DNA of 64,000 bases from positions 12,666,001-12,730,000 of the forward strand of contig OW204000.1 of assembly GCA_934047225.1 (NCBI GenBank). Reading direction: 5' to 3'. Both the position numbers and the translations under genes were made by a program. The notes beneath the pieces are model-generated. The model worked only from the letters and a program-made list of their open reading frames with translations. It did not search any database and was not told where the DNA came from. The DNA comes from Ypsolopha sequella (taxonomy: Eukaryota > Arthropoda > Insecta > Lepidoptera > Ypsolophidae). Shown piece by piece: positions 52,010 to 62,790 of this stretch (the first letter of the stretch is position 1; each line of letters opens with the position of its first letter).

Positions 52010-55000
52010 TTATAATAACATTCGAGAAACCGTTAAAAGTTACTCCAAAATCGATCGGGTAACTGTACAATCAAGGAGAAAAGTTTTCATATAAAATGTA
52101 TGAGAGAATATTTAAAACCGTACAAGTGTGTGTTTATTTACTCTACGGTGTAATTCTAAGCTATTGAGATGGCTCGCCGGGCCCCCGCCCGCCCCACCTG
52201 CCTCTACCCACGCATATAGCTATATATATATATATGTATTGGCGCCTATACATACATATACATCCACATCCGTGCAGGTTCTAACCATGAAAGTCTAGAC
52301 TCGGACTTGACTATTGAATTACTTTTCCCATTGTGTCTGAACTGATACCATGTTATTGATATCGGATATATATTAATCGATTAAGTTAATATACTATTAT
52401 TTACTTGATTCAAGATATCTAAGCCATAAAAGGAAAGGTTAAGAAGAGATAAACACAGGCATATGCTTTAAAGACTCTACTAATTTAATAAATCTTTTAT
52501 CGTTGATCTCAAAATGGCCCAAAATGAATTTAATAAAGGGGAAAGACAACGACTACAAAAAACCCCTTTGGCCTTATTATCTATAGTTTATCTAGTACAT
52601 AAGAATTACATTTTTAAGACAACTATACATTTATTTCTTTAAACGATTTCAAGATTCAGAATCGAACTGAACTCTCTTTGTATAACAATATTACTTGTTT
52701 ACATCACCAGTATAGAACATATCGCATAACTGGGACATGATCACTGTGTCTTTCTTTATAAATAAATAATCCGTCGGTTCGAACGACAGATTGGCACAGG
52801 TCTATTAAACTGAGCTCTCTCCCTTGTATAACAAATATGTATAAACAATCCTCACTTGTTTATATCATCAGAGACAATATGAACGTAAATATCTACTAAC
52901 GAGTCGCCTCTGTCAGCTTTGTCTCAAAAGAATTTTTAGAGCAATAAAGAACACATAAATAATTTGTCAGAGCATGCAATTTTTATGTTGCTTAAATGTC
53001 CGATTATATTAGACATGTATCGGAATCTCTGTACATTTCGTTAAATGTTAAATAACATTGCGTTCTCTAACAAATACAAGGTTTATATCGATAAATATAC
53101 AATATTGTGGAATATAGTTTCAACCCCTCGCTTTTAACTACCTTGCTCGAAAATGAAGCCAATATTCCATAGATAACGTTATGTTACCACTTAACTTGAA
53201 TTTTAATAGTTAGAAAAATTCAATCACAATATCGATTTTTAACCGAAGGTTTTATGTATGTACTTAGCTTTTATTTCGTGATCCCCGCGTCGATCTTGTC
53301 ACAACATTTACTTGCTTTAGCTTTAGCTTGTCAACAATTTTGATTTCAAATTTCACAATAAATAAAATTAGACAAACAATTATATTTGTTTATCTCTTGG
53401 ACAAATCAGTGTCCTCTCCTTTACGTGTCAAAACCTCGACTAACTCTCTCTCCTTTTCTCATTTTACAACAAAGCTTCCCAAATATATCTTAACAACTAA
53501 TTAATCTACTTTCACTCTTATCACTGCACTTATAATGTCTAATTTCACTTAAACACAGATCCGCTATTATCGATTTCGACGCACGCCCATTCCTATGACG
53601 TCACGTTCTCTTGATTTGTGATTGGCTGGTCAAACGATGACGCAATCGTCACCATTTTTCGGATGCTTTCTCCCGATCCAGGACTTCCCACCAAACAGCT
53701 AGGCCTTCTCCAACTGTAGTCAGCACAAATATAGGTTTCAATCCCAAACCCTTGCCTTTGCGCAATAATCCACCTCGACACCTCGATCTGTCCTATGTCT
53801 GTAATTAGAAGATAAATTCCCAGTACAATATCATTTGTCCTCGAACAAATTTATCCTTAGAATTTGAGTTGTTAAAGCTCAAATTCACACAATAATCAAA
53901 GAACGTTGTCTACTACACTCTGCCTGCCTTCGTGATCCACATCTGTGTTGCATATCTCAATTAAACGCTGCTTATGCGTATGCGAACAAAAAATAATTAT
54001 TGACAACTGACCCACCCGTAGTGCAGGCACTAATTTATGACTTCGTTCATAGGAATAGCAAATTTATCCTTTTATTTTTCTTTAAAATACTTATTTCACT
54101 TTCGTGGTGCTTTATGAATGTGTGTGTGCAAAGAATTTGCATGGCATCACACTAAGCATAAGTATAAATACTTATTTTTCAATATCTATCAAATATTTGT
54201 ACAGTCGAGAACAAAAGTTTTCGGGTGAAATGTATGAAAAAACATTTGAAAGTGTAAAAGTGTATTTTATTTACTCTACAACGTAATTCTAAGCTATGCA
54301 TATGTATGTCTAAAAAGTGTATAAGTGTCTGTTTATTTACTCTATATGGTAATTCTAAGCTATGCATATGATTAAATACTTATTTATCAACATATAAGAG
54401 GCATCTGCACAGTCTTGACTGTCTTCCTTGGAAGTGTGGGTTTATTTACTCTTCAGTGTAATTCCAAGCTCTTTTTTTCTATTAATTTTGTAAAAACCTT
54501 TAGTATATTATACCAACTCTGATACTGTAACTACTGTAAATATATATTCAAGATATGCATGCATAGCTTAGAATTACCCTGTTGGATAATTAAACACACA
54601 TTTATATACTTTTAAATATTTTAGCAAAATCTTTATTCCTTGACTATACAGATTCCCTATATCTTGATAAATAATCAATTGGACATGTGCATAGCTTAGA
54701 ATTACCCTATAGATTAAATAATCACACACTCATACATTTTTAAATATTTTATCCCAAAGCGTTTGACCTCGTTTGTACATTTTACCCTATATATTTTGAT
54801 AAATGTTTTCAGACATACATATACGTAGCTTAGAATTACATTGTAGAGTAATTAAAACACGCTTTAACACTTTTTATTTTTTTTCATACATTTCACACGA
54901 ATACTTTTGTTCTCGACTGTACAAATATCTCATCTATTTTTAAAAATATGTATTTATGCATAGCCAAGAATGACACCGTAGAGGAAATAAACGCACACTT

Positions 55001-55125
55001 ATTCACTTTTAAATATTTTCTCATACATTTTATATAAAAAAAAAATTCCTTGCTTGTACAGTTATCCGGTCGATTTTGGGGTAACTGACAACGGTTTCTC
55101 GAATGTTATAAAAGTTTTATCTTAA
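52010..55125. mobile_element. 3.1-kb TIR element with inverted subterminal arrays
   Basis: About 150 bp at the left (TAACATTCGAGAAACCGTTA, CTCCAAAATCGATCGGGTAA, TTTATTTACTCTACGGTGTA) is the inverse of about 54950-55110 at the right (TTATCCGGTCGATTTTGGGG, CAACGGTTTCTCGAATGTTA). Next to the right TIR lie four units of about 135 bp starting near 54552, 54690, 54827 and 54958 (GCTTAGAATTACCCT, TTTTAAATATTTT, CTTGACTATACAG variants). Plus-oriented units at 54180-54472 face them. No transposase frame is seen; the middle holds an LTR-like segment. Confidence 0.6.
53330..53945 (-). repeat. possible solo LTR
   Basis: On the minus strand it starts TGTGGATCACGAAGGCAGGC and ends AATCAAAATTGTTGACA, i.e. 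TG...CA with TGT/ACA termini. It contains CRE-like TGACGTCA at about 53597 (minus-strand promoter position) and is followed by GTGACAAGATCGACGCGGGG, resembling a leader after an LTR. I see no target duplication and no second LTR, so this is a tentative reading of a ~600-bp single-copy block. Confidence 0.25.
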
Positions 55126-55600
55126 ATCTTAATTTAAGAATATTGCTCAAGGAATAAAAAACGTCTATCGATTGTGTGACACCACGATATGGCACAACAC
55201 TAGCGAGCAAGTTTGACAAGTAGGGAGAGCATACATTACTTGTTTACTACATCTTAGCCAAAATTGTGAGCGTACATTGCCGGTAATGTATATTTTTGTT
55301 GTCACCATGAGTAAATTAGTTATTTATCTAAAATTCTCATATTATACAAAGTTTTTATAATTACAGATGAAAGGAAATATCTCAATTTTTCCGGTTTGCT
55401 TTCTTATTCGTGATTCTGCAAGTAATTATTGCACAAGACGGCATTTCTCTTTAGATTAGGCAGAGCTGTTCACAGAGTCACGGTTCGCGTGCGACTATGA
55501 GCAGCGATCGCGTGTTTCGGTTTAAGTATTGATGTTCAACAGTAGTTGTGGCGCGCGTGACACGCCCACTTAGCCTTTCTATTTGATTTAAATGTTCTGT
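55126..55600. other. no recognised feature
   Basis: Nothing recognised. Confidence 0.4.
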
Positions 55601-56352
55601 GGGATGGATGTATGTTTGTTACTTCTTCACGCCCCTAACTGATGAACCGATTGGGCTGAAGCTTTGCATAAATGTAGTTCTAGGCCTGAAATAGGACAGA
55701 GGTTACTTTTTATCACATAAATCAGTTCAATCAGGGCTGTCAAATTTCTATAGAAAAATAATGTGTTAAATACTCCTCCACGCCCCGTAACTACAGATTC
55801 AGATTCAGATTCATTTATTCAGTTTTTTATATTATTTTACAAAAATGAAACAGTTCGCACGTATCTAAGTCAAAATTTATAATAATGCACGTAATAACAT
55901 TAATAAAATACTACTTAACGATTGGGCTAAAACTTTAAAAACGCAGCTTGGCTTTCGGTCCCGACATCCCTGTCCCGACTTTAACAAAGGATAATTTTAG
56001 AGAAAGAGAAAAAAGTTCGTTCGTAAAGGCAGCTCGGCCTTCGGCCTCGCCAAAGACTCTTTAGAAGAAGATCGATTCCAGGAGCAAGAAAATGTTTCTT
56101 TCCGAAACGCGGCTAGGCCTCCGGCCTCGCCAAAGACACCTGGATATCAAAATAAGAGATCAAGAAATAATTTCGGTTGGAAACGCGGCTCGGTCTTCAG
56201 CTTCGCCAAAGACACTTTACCTGGGTATCAAATAATACAGAGTCAGGTCAGGTCAAATAAGTACTATAAAATAAATGGTTCGAAAAACATTGACAGATTA
56301 TATAGGACTACACAAAAATTTTATCAACGTGGGCGAAGCCGCGAGCTAAAGC
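55601..56352 (+). mobile_element. Helitron-like element with LINE-tail insertion and internal minisatellite
   Basis: GGATGGATGTATGTTTGTTA, ACTGATGAACCGATTGGGCT matches 19664 onward. At 55793-55916 a GATTCAGATTCAGATTCATT tract and LINE-tail-like text interrupt CCGTAACTAC / AACGATTGGGCTAAAAC, which is continuous at 19687-19715. Three ~78-bp units follow (about 56020-56240), each with ACGCGGCTCGGTCTTCAGCT-like and CGCCAAAGACAC text. The 3' end is AACGTGGGCGAAGCCGCGAG, CTAAAGCT. Confidence 0.6.
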
Positions 56353-56360
56353 TTTCACTG

Positions 56361-56519
56361 GTGTCGATTCGATGTAACACGACTTTACTTATTTGATAGG
56401 AAAAACCTTATTTTAAGCGTCCTGTCTTCATCTTTTCGATAAAGAAGGAAAAAGACAGAACACTTAAATTAAGTTTAGTCCTGTCAAATAAGTTAAAACG
56501 TGTTACACAGAATCGACAC
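56361..56519. repeat. small foldback MITE
   Basis: GTGTCGATTCGATGTAACAC, GACTTTACTTATTTGATAGG at the left pairs with CTGTCAAATAAGTTAAAACG, TGTTACACAGAATCGACAC at the right, about 159 bp. Confidence 0.85.
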
Positions 56520-56574
56520 AATGATGTATATATATTTTAGTAATTAGGTATAAGGACGGTAAACAGATCGTCCA

Positions 56575-57353
56575 AAGACGTCTGTAGCTCGAAGAGCGCT
56601 TGGAGCGCTTGCCCGGACTCTATAAATGTAATTTATATTAAAGTGCGCACTGCTAGACTTCTTTAGCTCAGAGAGCGCTTGGGGCGCTTGTCCGGACTCT
56701 ATAAATGTAATTTAACTAATTTATATTAAAGTGCGCACTGCTAGACATATCTAGCCAAGAGAGCACTCAGGGCGCTTGCCCGGACTCTATTAATGTAATT
56801 TATATTAAAGTGCGCACTGCTAGACGTCTTTAGCTCAGAGAGCGCTTGGGGCGCTTGTCCGGACTCTATAAAATGTAATTTATATTAAAGTGCGCACTGC
56901 TAGACATCTCTAGCCAAGAGAGCACTCAGGGCGCTTGCCCGGACTTTATAAATGTAATTTATATTAAAGTGCGCACTGCTAGACGTCTTTAGCTCAGAGA
57001 GCGTTTGGGGCGCTTGCCCGGACTCTATTAATGTAATTTATATTAAAGTGCGCACTGCTAGACGTCTTTAGCTCAGAGAGCACTCAGGGCGCTTGCCCGG
57101 ACTTTATAAATGTAATTTATATTAAAGTGCGCACTGCTAGACGTCTTTAGCTCAGAGAGCGCTTGGGGCGCTTGCCCGGACTCTATTAATGTAATTTATA
57201 TTAAAGTGCGCACTGCTAGACGTCTTTAGCTCAGAGAGCGCTTGGGGCGCTTGTCCGGACTCTATTAATGTAATTTATATTAAAGTGCGCACTGCTAGAC
57301 ATCTCTAGCTCAGAGAGCGAGCGCTCGCTCGGGGCGCTCGTCCGGACTATATA
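56575..57353 (+). repeat. 79-bp tandem array with TATA-like boxes, nine to ten units
   Basis: GTGCGCACTGCTAGAC recurs at about 56643, 56731, 56810, 56890, 56969, 57049, 57128, 57207 and 57286: 79-80 bp spacing, with 88 once because of a 9-bp insertion. Each unit ends CGGACTCTATAAATG or CTATTAATG, i.e. a TATA-like element. The last unit is altered: GAGCGAGCGCTCGCTC, a 16-bp perfect palindrome at 57315-57330, precedes GGACTATATAAATCACTC. The array is followed by non-repeated sequence with a short ORF, suggesting promoter monomers of a mobile element. Confidence 0.9.
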
Positions 57354-57477
57354 AATCACTCTCGGGCTCCTGTCACCTGTTGTTTGCCAAGGATTTTATC
57401 ATTTGTGTTCCCAGCCGACATAACACCCGATTAGTCTACAAAAGTCTACACTTTCCTGTTATAACAAATATTTTCTT

Positions 57478-57612
57478 ATGTCTCTCGTATTTTTTATGCC
57501 GTCAGCGTACGATTTGAGAAATTGCACCTTTTGTCAAAAACCGCTCAAGGGAGCAATAATTTCGAAACGTGATTTATCAGCATCAAGTGCTGAAGTCTCT
57601 CAATGGAGATAG
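57478..57612 (+). CDS. 44-codon ORF downstream of the TATA array, not recognised
   Basis: MSLVFFMPSAYDLRNCTFCQ continues KPLKGAIISKRDLSAS and ends EVSQWR, stop. A second ATG is seven codons in. The CTFCQK pair of cysteines is reminiscent of the start of a zinc-binding domain, but the frame stops too early to define one. It sits 125 bp after the last TATAAA, so it may be the truncated first ORF of the element that owns the array. Chance cannot be excluded at this length. Confidence 0.25.
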   Translation: MSLVFFMPSAYDLRNCTFCQKPLKGAIISKRDLSASSAEVSQWR

Positions 57613-58386
57613 ATTCTGGCGTATCTTCCACTTCATTTTGCATACAACCTTAATAAATCCACGGGCCAGATACCGTAGAAAAATGTCATGACAACCTCTT
57701 TATGAATTATGAATCGTAATTTAGAATCAGCAAATATAATTAGGGATTATATTTTCGTTCAATGCTTCATAAATTTGTGAACCAATGCAGAGCTCACGGT
57801 AACAAGTATGCAGGTCGTCCCTATCAACAGTGCCGTATCGCTTGAATGTGCATTTCCGTATAATCCTGATAAATTTGGGGATGAATCCATTATAGCATTA
57901 GACGAAAGCCGCTTTATATTGTACCTATAAATCATAGTTTATATCTTTTCTAGTTAAAGACATTTAAATATTTTGACTTAAAAATTTCAAATAAAGTAAC
58001 TACTAGATTTTTATTATGAAATCAAAAGTGGTCGTTATGGCTACGAATAACATAATATATATTATATTTATCAGGTAAATTGTAATATAATATGTGAAAT
58101 TATAATTTCACTGGATTAGGTTAGGTCAGATTATAAAAAAAATAACAAAAACTGCCACGAAATTATAATTTCACTATTGAAATTGTAATTTCACGGCTTT
58201 GACAATTTGCCCAGAAAATCTTACCACACGTTCTACTGATTATAATGGACTACTTCCATAGAAACACTTTAGATACAAGGCGAAAAAAAAATAACTTCTC
58301 TTCAGGTATTAACAATATGTACGGGGAGTGAATTTATTTTCAGCATTGTTTCAAATATTTTACTTTGGAAGTGATTCGATATAATT
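57613..58386. other. unassigned; repeated GAAATTATAATTTCA words
   Basis: Between 58085 and 58200 the near-palindromic GAAATTATAATTTCA occurs in several variants around a GGATTAGGTTAGGTC stretch. No coding frame. Confidence 0.45.
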
Positions 58387-58437
58387 AGTAGAGCATGTGG
58401 TTTAATTTTCTTATCAGGTTATTATTTCACGGTGTAT
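58387..58437. repeat. right-end fragment of foldback Y
   Basis: AGCATGTGGTTTAATTTTCT, TATCAGGTTATTATTTCACG, GTGTATA parallels 59417-59461. Confidence 0.55.
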
Positions 58438-58439
58438 AT

Positions 58440-58682
58440 TATAAGGTGACTTTGTTTGATATAGCCAAATTCATACTGGACACTCGCTAAATGGTCAGGA
58501 CGAAGTTTCAACGACCATTATTGCAAAATACGAAAAATACTATTTGTCCGTCTTATAAGAACAACCCCGCGTCTAGGAAGCCTAAATATCATTTTGCGTT
58601 TTTCACAGAAGTGGTATTTGTATCTTATTACTAATGGCTTACTAAGTCTCTAAGTAGTATCAATTTGGCTATAACACCTTAT
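58440..58682. repeat. foldback MITE, family A variant
   Basis: TATAAGGTGACTTTGTTTGA, ATAGCCAAATTCATACTGG at the left; ATCAATTTGGCTATAACACC, TTATA at the right. Confidence 0.75.
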
Positions 58683-59086
58683 ATTCAAAAAAGTCACCTT
58701 AAATTTAACCGTCGTCATAGAACCTGCAATTTTACCTTTAACTCTTTTGAAATACGAATAAGTTCGAGAATATTTTTAGGGGAAAATCGGCTGAATGCAA
58801 CACGCTTCCTATTTAAAAGAATATGCTGGGCTCTTTACCCAAGGCTATGAATGAATATAACGACTGGACGAGGGCCGGCGCGGCGGCGTAGTTAGCGATT
58901 CTGCCCACGGCTTCGAACGTCCACGGACCAAATATGGTTGATTAGGCACAGACGTACTAGCCTTATTTTTATCCTTATCGTTTTACTGAAGATTTTCAGA
59001 TATGATTGGATTATGGTGGATCAGTTTGGGATATGTAAAGAAAAGAAACAGATGTGTACCTTATTTTGACTCAATCTACACCGTGT
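58683..59086. other. no recognised feature
   Basis: Nothing recognised. Confidence 0.4.
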
Positions 59087-59461
59087 AATGATGACCTGCT
59101 CAGAAAATGAAACCACGTATAGGGGATGTTATGAGGGTTCTTTGTACTAAATTTCATTTCGACATTCCTATTAATACATCTACAAATTAATAATTAATGT
59201 AGTTTCGCTCACAAGTGCAACGTACTAACCACGTTTTTTTAACAGGCTTAAAAAATGCGATGTTGCCGCTTCGTGCAGGTTACTGACATCTATTAATACT
59301 GGAAGGGAAGGTGCACACTTGGAACACGATTTATTTTGTTCGAGAAAACAAATTTCTTTAAACAGAAATATTTTCTCGAAATTGTTTTTTTTATGGCTTT
59401 GTAGAGGTATTCCCTACATGTGGTTTCATTTTCTGAGCAGGTCATCATTACACCCAGTATA
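59087..59461. repeat. foldback/TIR element Y
   Basis: TACACCGTGTAATGATGACC, TGCTCAGAAAATGAAACCAC at the left; TGTGGTTTCATTTTCTGAGC, AGGTCATCATTACACCCAGT at the right. The interior has no ORF. Confidence 0.8.
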
Positions 59462-59480
59462 ACTTAAGAGCTTTATTCAC

Positions 59481-59630
59481 TTATCGGTGCAGTAACCGCT
59501 ATTCCTCTCTATCTTCTGCTAATGATTTGACCTCTTGATATGACATTACATGAACTTTGTCTTTCACTTGAGTAAAGATGCGTCTAGGTCTTCTTCTACC
59601 TTTTTTCCTTTTCTTTAAATTTGGATTCAT
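59481..59630 (-). pseudogene. non-LTR reverse-transcriptase C-terminal fragment
   Basis: The minus strand reads MNPNLKKRKKGRRRPRRIFT, QVKDKVHVMSYQEVKSLAED, REE, stop, RLLHR, stop. GRxRPRxxxxxQVKxKVxVxSYQEVKxLAxDREEWRLLHR is a common C-terminal end of insect LINE reverse transcriptases. The Trp codon has become TAG. AATAAA follows the final stop on this strand. Confidence 0.6.
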
Positions 59631-59780
59631 TTTTTTTTTACATGTTTAATTAATTGCTTATAACTTGAATAACAAAAAAGTCACATAAATTCAAAACTAA
59701 ATAATCCTATAAAATATTGAAAACTCAAACAAACTAAACTGCTAAAAATAAATATATTACAAACTAAACTAAATAAAATA
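59631..59780. other. AT-rich spacer
   Basis: Nothing recognised. Confidence 0.4.
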
Positions 59781-60284
59781 GTTGTTTATGCTACAAGGGC
59801 AAAAAGGAATAAATTACGAAGACGATTTAAAACACGAGCGTAGCGACCCTTACGCCCGTGTATCATACTACGTTTTCCAATGCATAGTGTGCGGAAATAA
59901 AACAAATGAACACGAGCGTAGCGAGTGTTTTAAAAGTAACCGACTAATTCATTGCTCTTACGCCCGTGCATCATACTACGTTTTCCAATGCATAGTGTGA
60001 GGAAATAAAACAAATATAATAAAAGAAAACAATTTAATTATTAAAGTTGAAAGTTACATTGTTACAATTTTGCAAGTTAATGATTGGCTCAAAAGGACTG
60101 TATCCAGAGCCGTTGAACAGTGGAAAAAAAAGTATAACATTTATGGTACACAGGAAAGGTTAAAGGTTGGTTAGCCAACTTCTCGTAAATAAATAAAAAA
60201 AAAAGCTTTAGGGCAAAATAATCGACTTTCTGTTGGGTTTTGATGCATAAAAAGTGGGCCTTTATGAGCACTTGCATTGAAAAT
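59781..60284 (-). repeat. element L, diverged copy with internal duplication
   Basis: GTTGTTTATGCTACAAGGGC to TGAGCACTTGCATTGAAAAT. The block CTTACGCCCGTGTATCATAC, CAATGCATAGTGTG occurs twice (59848 and 59959). Of the copies here it differs most from the others. Confidence 0.75.
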
Positions 60285-60315
60285 ATATTTACACTTAATA
60301 GAAGACTTTGTTAAA

Positions 60316-60392
60316 GTCATCGCTATCACTAGGCAGGGTACCCAAGACTGTGGCTGTATTACCTCGTTGGATGGCAAGACTGATTGTGATTT
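60316..60392 (-). pseudogene. short C-terminal fragment of the 13500/22152 TE ORF
   Basis: The minus strand reads ITISLAIQRGNTATVLGTLP then SDSDDFNKVFY and stop, aligning with the ends of the other two fragments. Confidence 0.55.
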
Positions 60393-60658
60393 TAAAATAA
60401 ATTTAAATATGATGACGAATTGTTATTACAAAAGAGTTACCCAGTCAACATTATATTTTAGATATAGAATTTTCATTTACAATAGACCTGCGCCTAATAC
60501 GAGTATTTTCTAAGATCAACGCCCAGACAATTTCTACCTAAAATGAAGTTGAGAAAAATGTATTTGTGAAATACAATAGCATATCTGAATTTACCCTATA
60601 CGTTTTTAAGCTGTAAAGAAATGTTCGTAAATTGAAAATCACGGTCGATGGAAGCAGC
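60393..60658. other. no recognised feature
   Basis: Nothing recognised. Confidence 0.4.
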
Positions 60659-60790
60659 CATAGGGCGTGATTGCACTCGCTCGTATTCGTGATTTGTTAC
60701 GAACAACTTGAAAACGGATCCCAAATTCATCTAGAAAAAAAACACGAATACGAATCGAATACGACTGAGTGCACAAACGCCCTTAGGGAT
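60659..60790. repeat. hairpin element
   Basis: TAGGGCGTGATTGCACTCGC, TCGTATTCGTG at the left pairs with CACGAATACGAATCGAATAC, GTGCACAAACGCCCTTA at the right. The 126-codon ORF at 60671-61051 begins inside it. Confidence 0.65.
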
Positions 60791-61789
60791 CTCATGAAAG
60801 TGAATACCTTCAGGCCTTCCATGCTGAATGAAGTGATTGTCCTCCGTGATAGATGGACCGATGTGAAGGCTCTTATGTTATATTATTTCCCTGATATTTT
60901 ATACACACAAATTAGTCATATTTTGCGGGAATCCTCAAAGGAACTTCTGGTAACAGTACAGTCGATTATCTCGTGGCCTCTGAGAGGAAAAACCAATAAT
61001 ATTAGCGTTCAAAGCCAGAATATTAAAAAATGTTCTCTCGATAATGCGTAGTCTGATATTGCAAAGTAAACTGATTACTGAACTCGCATTTTCGTGCTAC
61101 AAGATAAAAATTTCTTATGTGAGCAATGGTATTTAGAGTCCAAATAACATTGTCTTACTTTGAAATTCCAAACAAAGTGGAAACGAAAAATGATTGGAGT
61201 GAAAGCGAGGCAGGTGAAGTTTACTGTTTACTTCTTGTGTGAAGTTTACTGTCCGTTTGAACCTTGGATTCATATAGAAATAGAGTAGGTAGGTAAATAA
61301 AATGAAATATTCAGCTCGTGACTAGTTCTGACACAAAAATATTTATCTGGACATTGAGTCTGGACACATCGCTTATTGTCAAAATCTGCTGAAAATAATA
61401 CCATGATAATGTATGATACGTAATTTACTTTGACATTTGTCACTTTTGAAGTATTAATTTTTGACATCTGTCAATTTATAATAAGCCTCACTTTTAATAC
61501 AGCTGTATATCTTTTGACGTCTACCACAATCCGTCACTTTTGACATTGAAATATTGTTTACTTTTGACATTTCTCTCATCTTTCAGCCCCTTCAAATGAA
61601 CCTTCAACAGATTATGTAGCATTACCCTTCACAAAGATACGAAATATCCAACAGGCGCGTAGCGACAAAATTTACACTAAATTCATCGCGCTACACAACC
61701 CCGTAGAACATAATTATTTTCGTGAAGCTCGCTATTCAAAATATTGCCTACTATCTTATTACAGTGTTACAAGGCTCTTTTAGCGCGTG
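60791..61789. other. unassigned; TTTGACAT-rich stretch
   Basis: Between 61428 and 61580 TTTTGACAT-type words (TTTGACATTTGTCA, TTTGACATCTGTCA, CTTTTGACATTG) recur at least five times in both orientations. The upstream part of the ORF ending at 61051 has no recognised domain. Confidence 0.45.
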
Positions 61790-62000
61790 GATAAGTTATG
61801 TCCAAAATCAGAACTAACGCCGCTACCATATCTCTTGTTACATAGCTGTTAATGTCATTAACGCACCTTGTCGCATTTTTGGCGCGTGGATGGCAGTGAC
61901 AGGGTGGTGTGGAACAAGGAAGTAATAGGATAGCAGTGTTAGTTCCGATTTTGAACACGACCAATCCACGCGCCAAAATAGCCTTGTTGCACTGTATATC
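61790..62000. repeat. repeat K, copy 2
   Basis: ATTTTTGGCGCGTGGATGGC faces GACCAATCCACGCGCCAAAA. The second block with GTTAGTTCCGATTTTGAACA corresponds to 6866-6905. Confidence 0.45.
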
Positions 62001-62409
62001 TGTTTTGGTAGATATGGATTACATGTCAAAATATAGTCAACTGACTTGAGAATACAAACAAACTGCAAATTCAATTTATGGGTGACACTCTTACTACAGC
62101 ATACTCTATATGTTTGTACAACGCTCCGACTGAACTAGGATAAACATAATCCTATTCTAGGAGTGAAGACTAAAGCTGTTACTGTTGCTGGGTGTTACCA
62201 ACTGTTACTAAAGTGCCAAAAAGTCATTCAGGCAGAGTAACAAGACTAACAAGCACCAAACTCCGTTCTCATGTTGCTCAAGCCGATAAACATTTTGAGT
62301 ATTACTAGCTTGCAATTTGTAACTGCAACCAAAACGTTTTCAATCGAATATTTATGTATATGCAATAGTTAATTGTTTACTCGTGTATGGGTATAATGTG
62401 GGAACTCGA
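62001..62409. other. no recognised feature
   Basis: Nothing recognised. Confidence 0.4.
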
Positions 62410-62525
62410 TTACTCTAGCTTTTGCCCGCGGTTTTACTCGCGTTGATGTGTCTTTTAATCAACTATGACAGTTCTAGGCTTGGTGGTTATATTATCTACA
62501 TATGTTGACCAGGGTCACTTGCTAG
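62410..62525 (-). mobile_element. Helitron-like 3' fragment
   Basis: The minus strand reads TGACCCTGGTCAACATATGT ... GCGAGTAAAACCGCGGGCAA, AAGCTAGAGT. The first phrase parallels 17492-17512 and the second is a Helitron-type 3' end. Confidence 0.5.
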
Positions 62526-62526
62526 G

Positions 62527-62790
62527 TTAAGGGGAAACGATTCTTATCCTCTACGAAATGCACAACTTAAGATGGTTCTTCTTATTTTTTAAAAACAGAT
62601 ATTAAATAAATGTGATTTATGGCATTTGGCAAACATAGTTTAATGTCAGTTAGACTTTTCCGGCAAAATGTTCTTATTTTATGCATTACGTTGTATGGGC
62701 ACACAAACATAAAAGCTTGTTTTAATTAAAAAATAAGAAGAACTATCTAAGTTGTGCGTTTCGTAGAGGATACGAATCGTTCCCCCTTAA
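62527..62790. repeat. foldback element with TTAA ends
   Basis: TTAAGGGGAAACGATTCTTA, CTCTACGAAATGCACAACTT at the left and the inverse (AAGTTGTGCGTTTCGTAGAG, CGTTCCCCCTTAA) at the right, with arms of about 65 bp. TTAA at both outer ends is the piggyBac-type target site, although TTAA may also be part of the TIR. Confidence 0.8.

Noticed and set aside
57315..57330. Parvovirus-like terminal palindrome
   Set aside because: GAGCGAGCGCTCGCTC is a perfect palindrome, but it is a local variant of the 79-bp unit and no viral coding is visible nearby.
60671..61051. 126-codon plus ORF
   Set aside because: Its first ~40 codons lie in a hairpin repeat; the rest has no known motif and no supporting signals.
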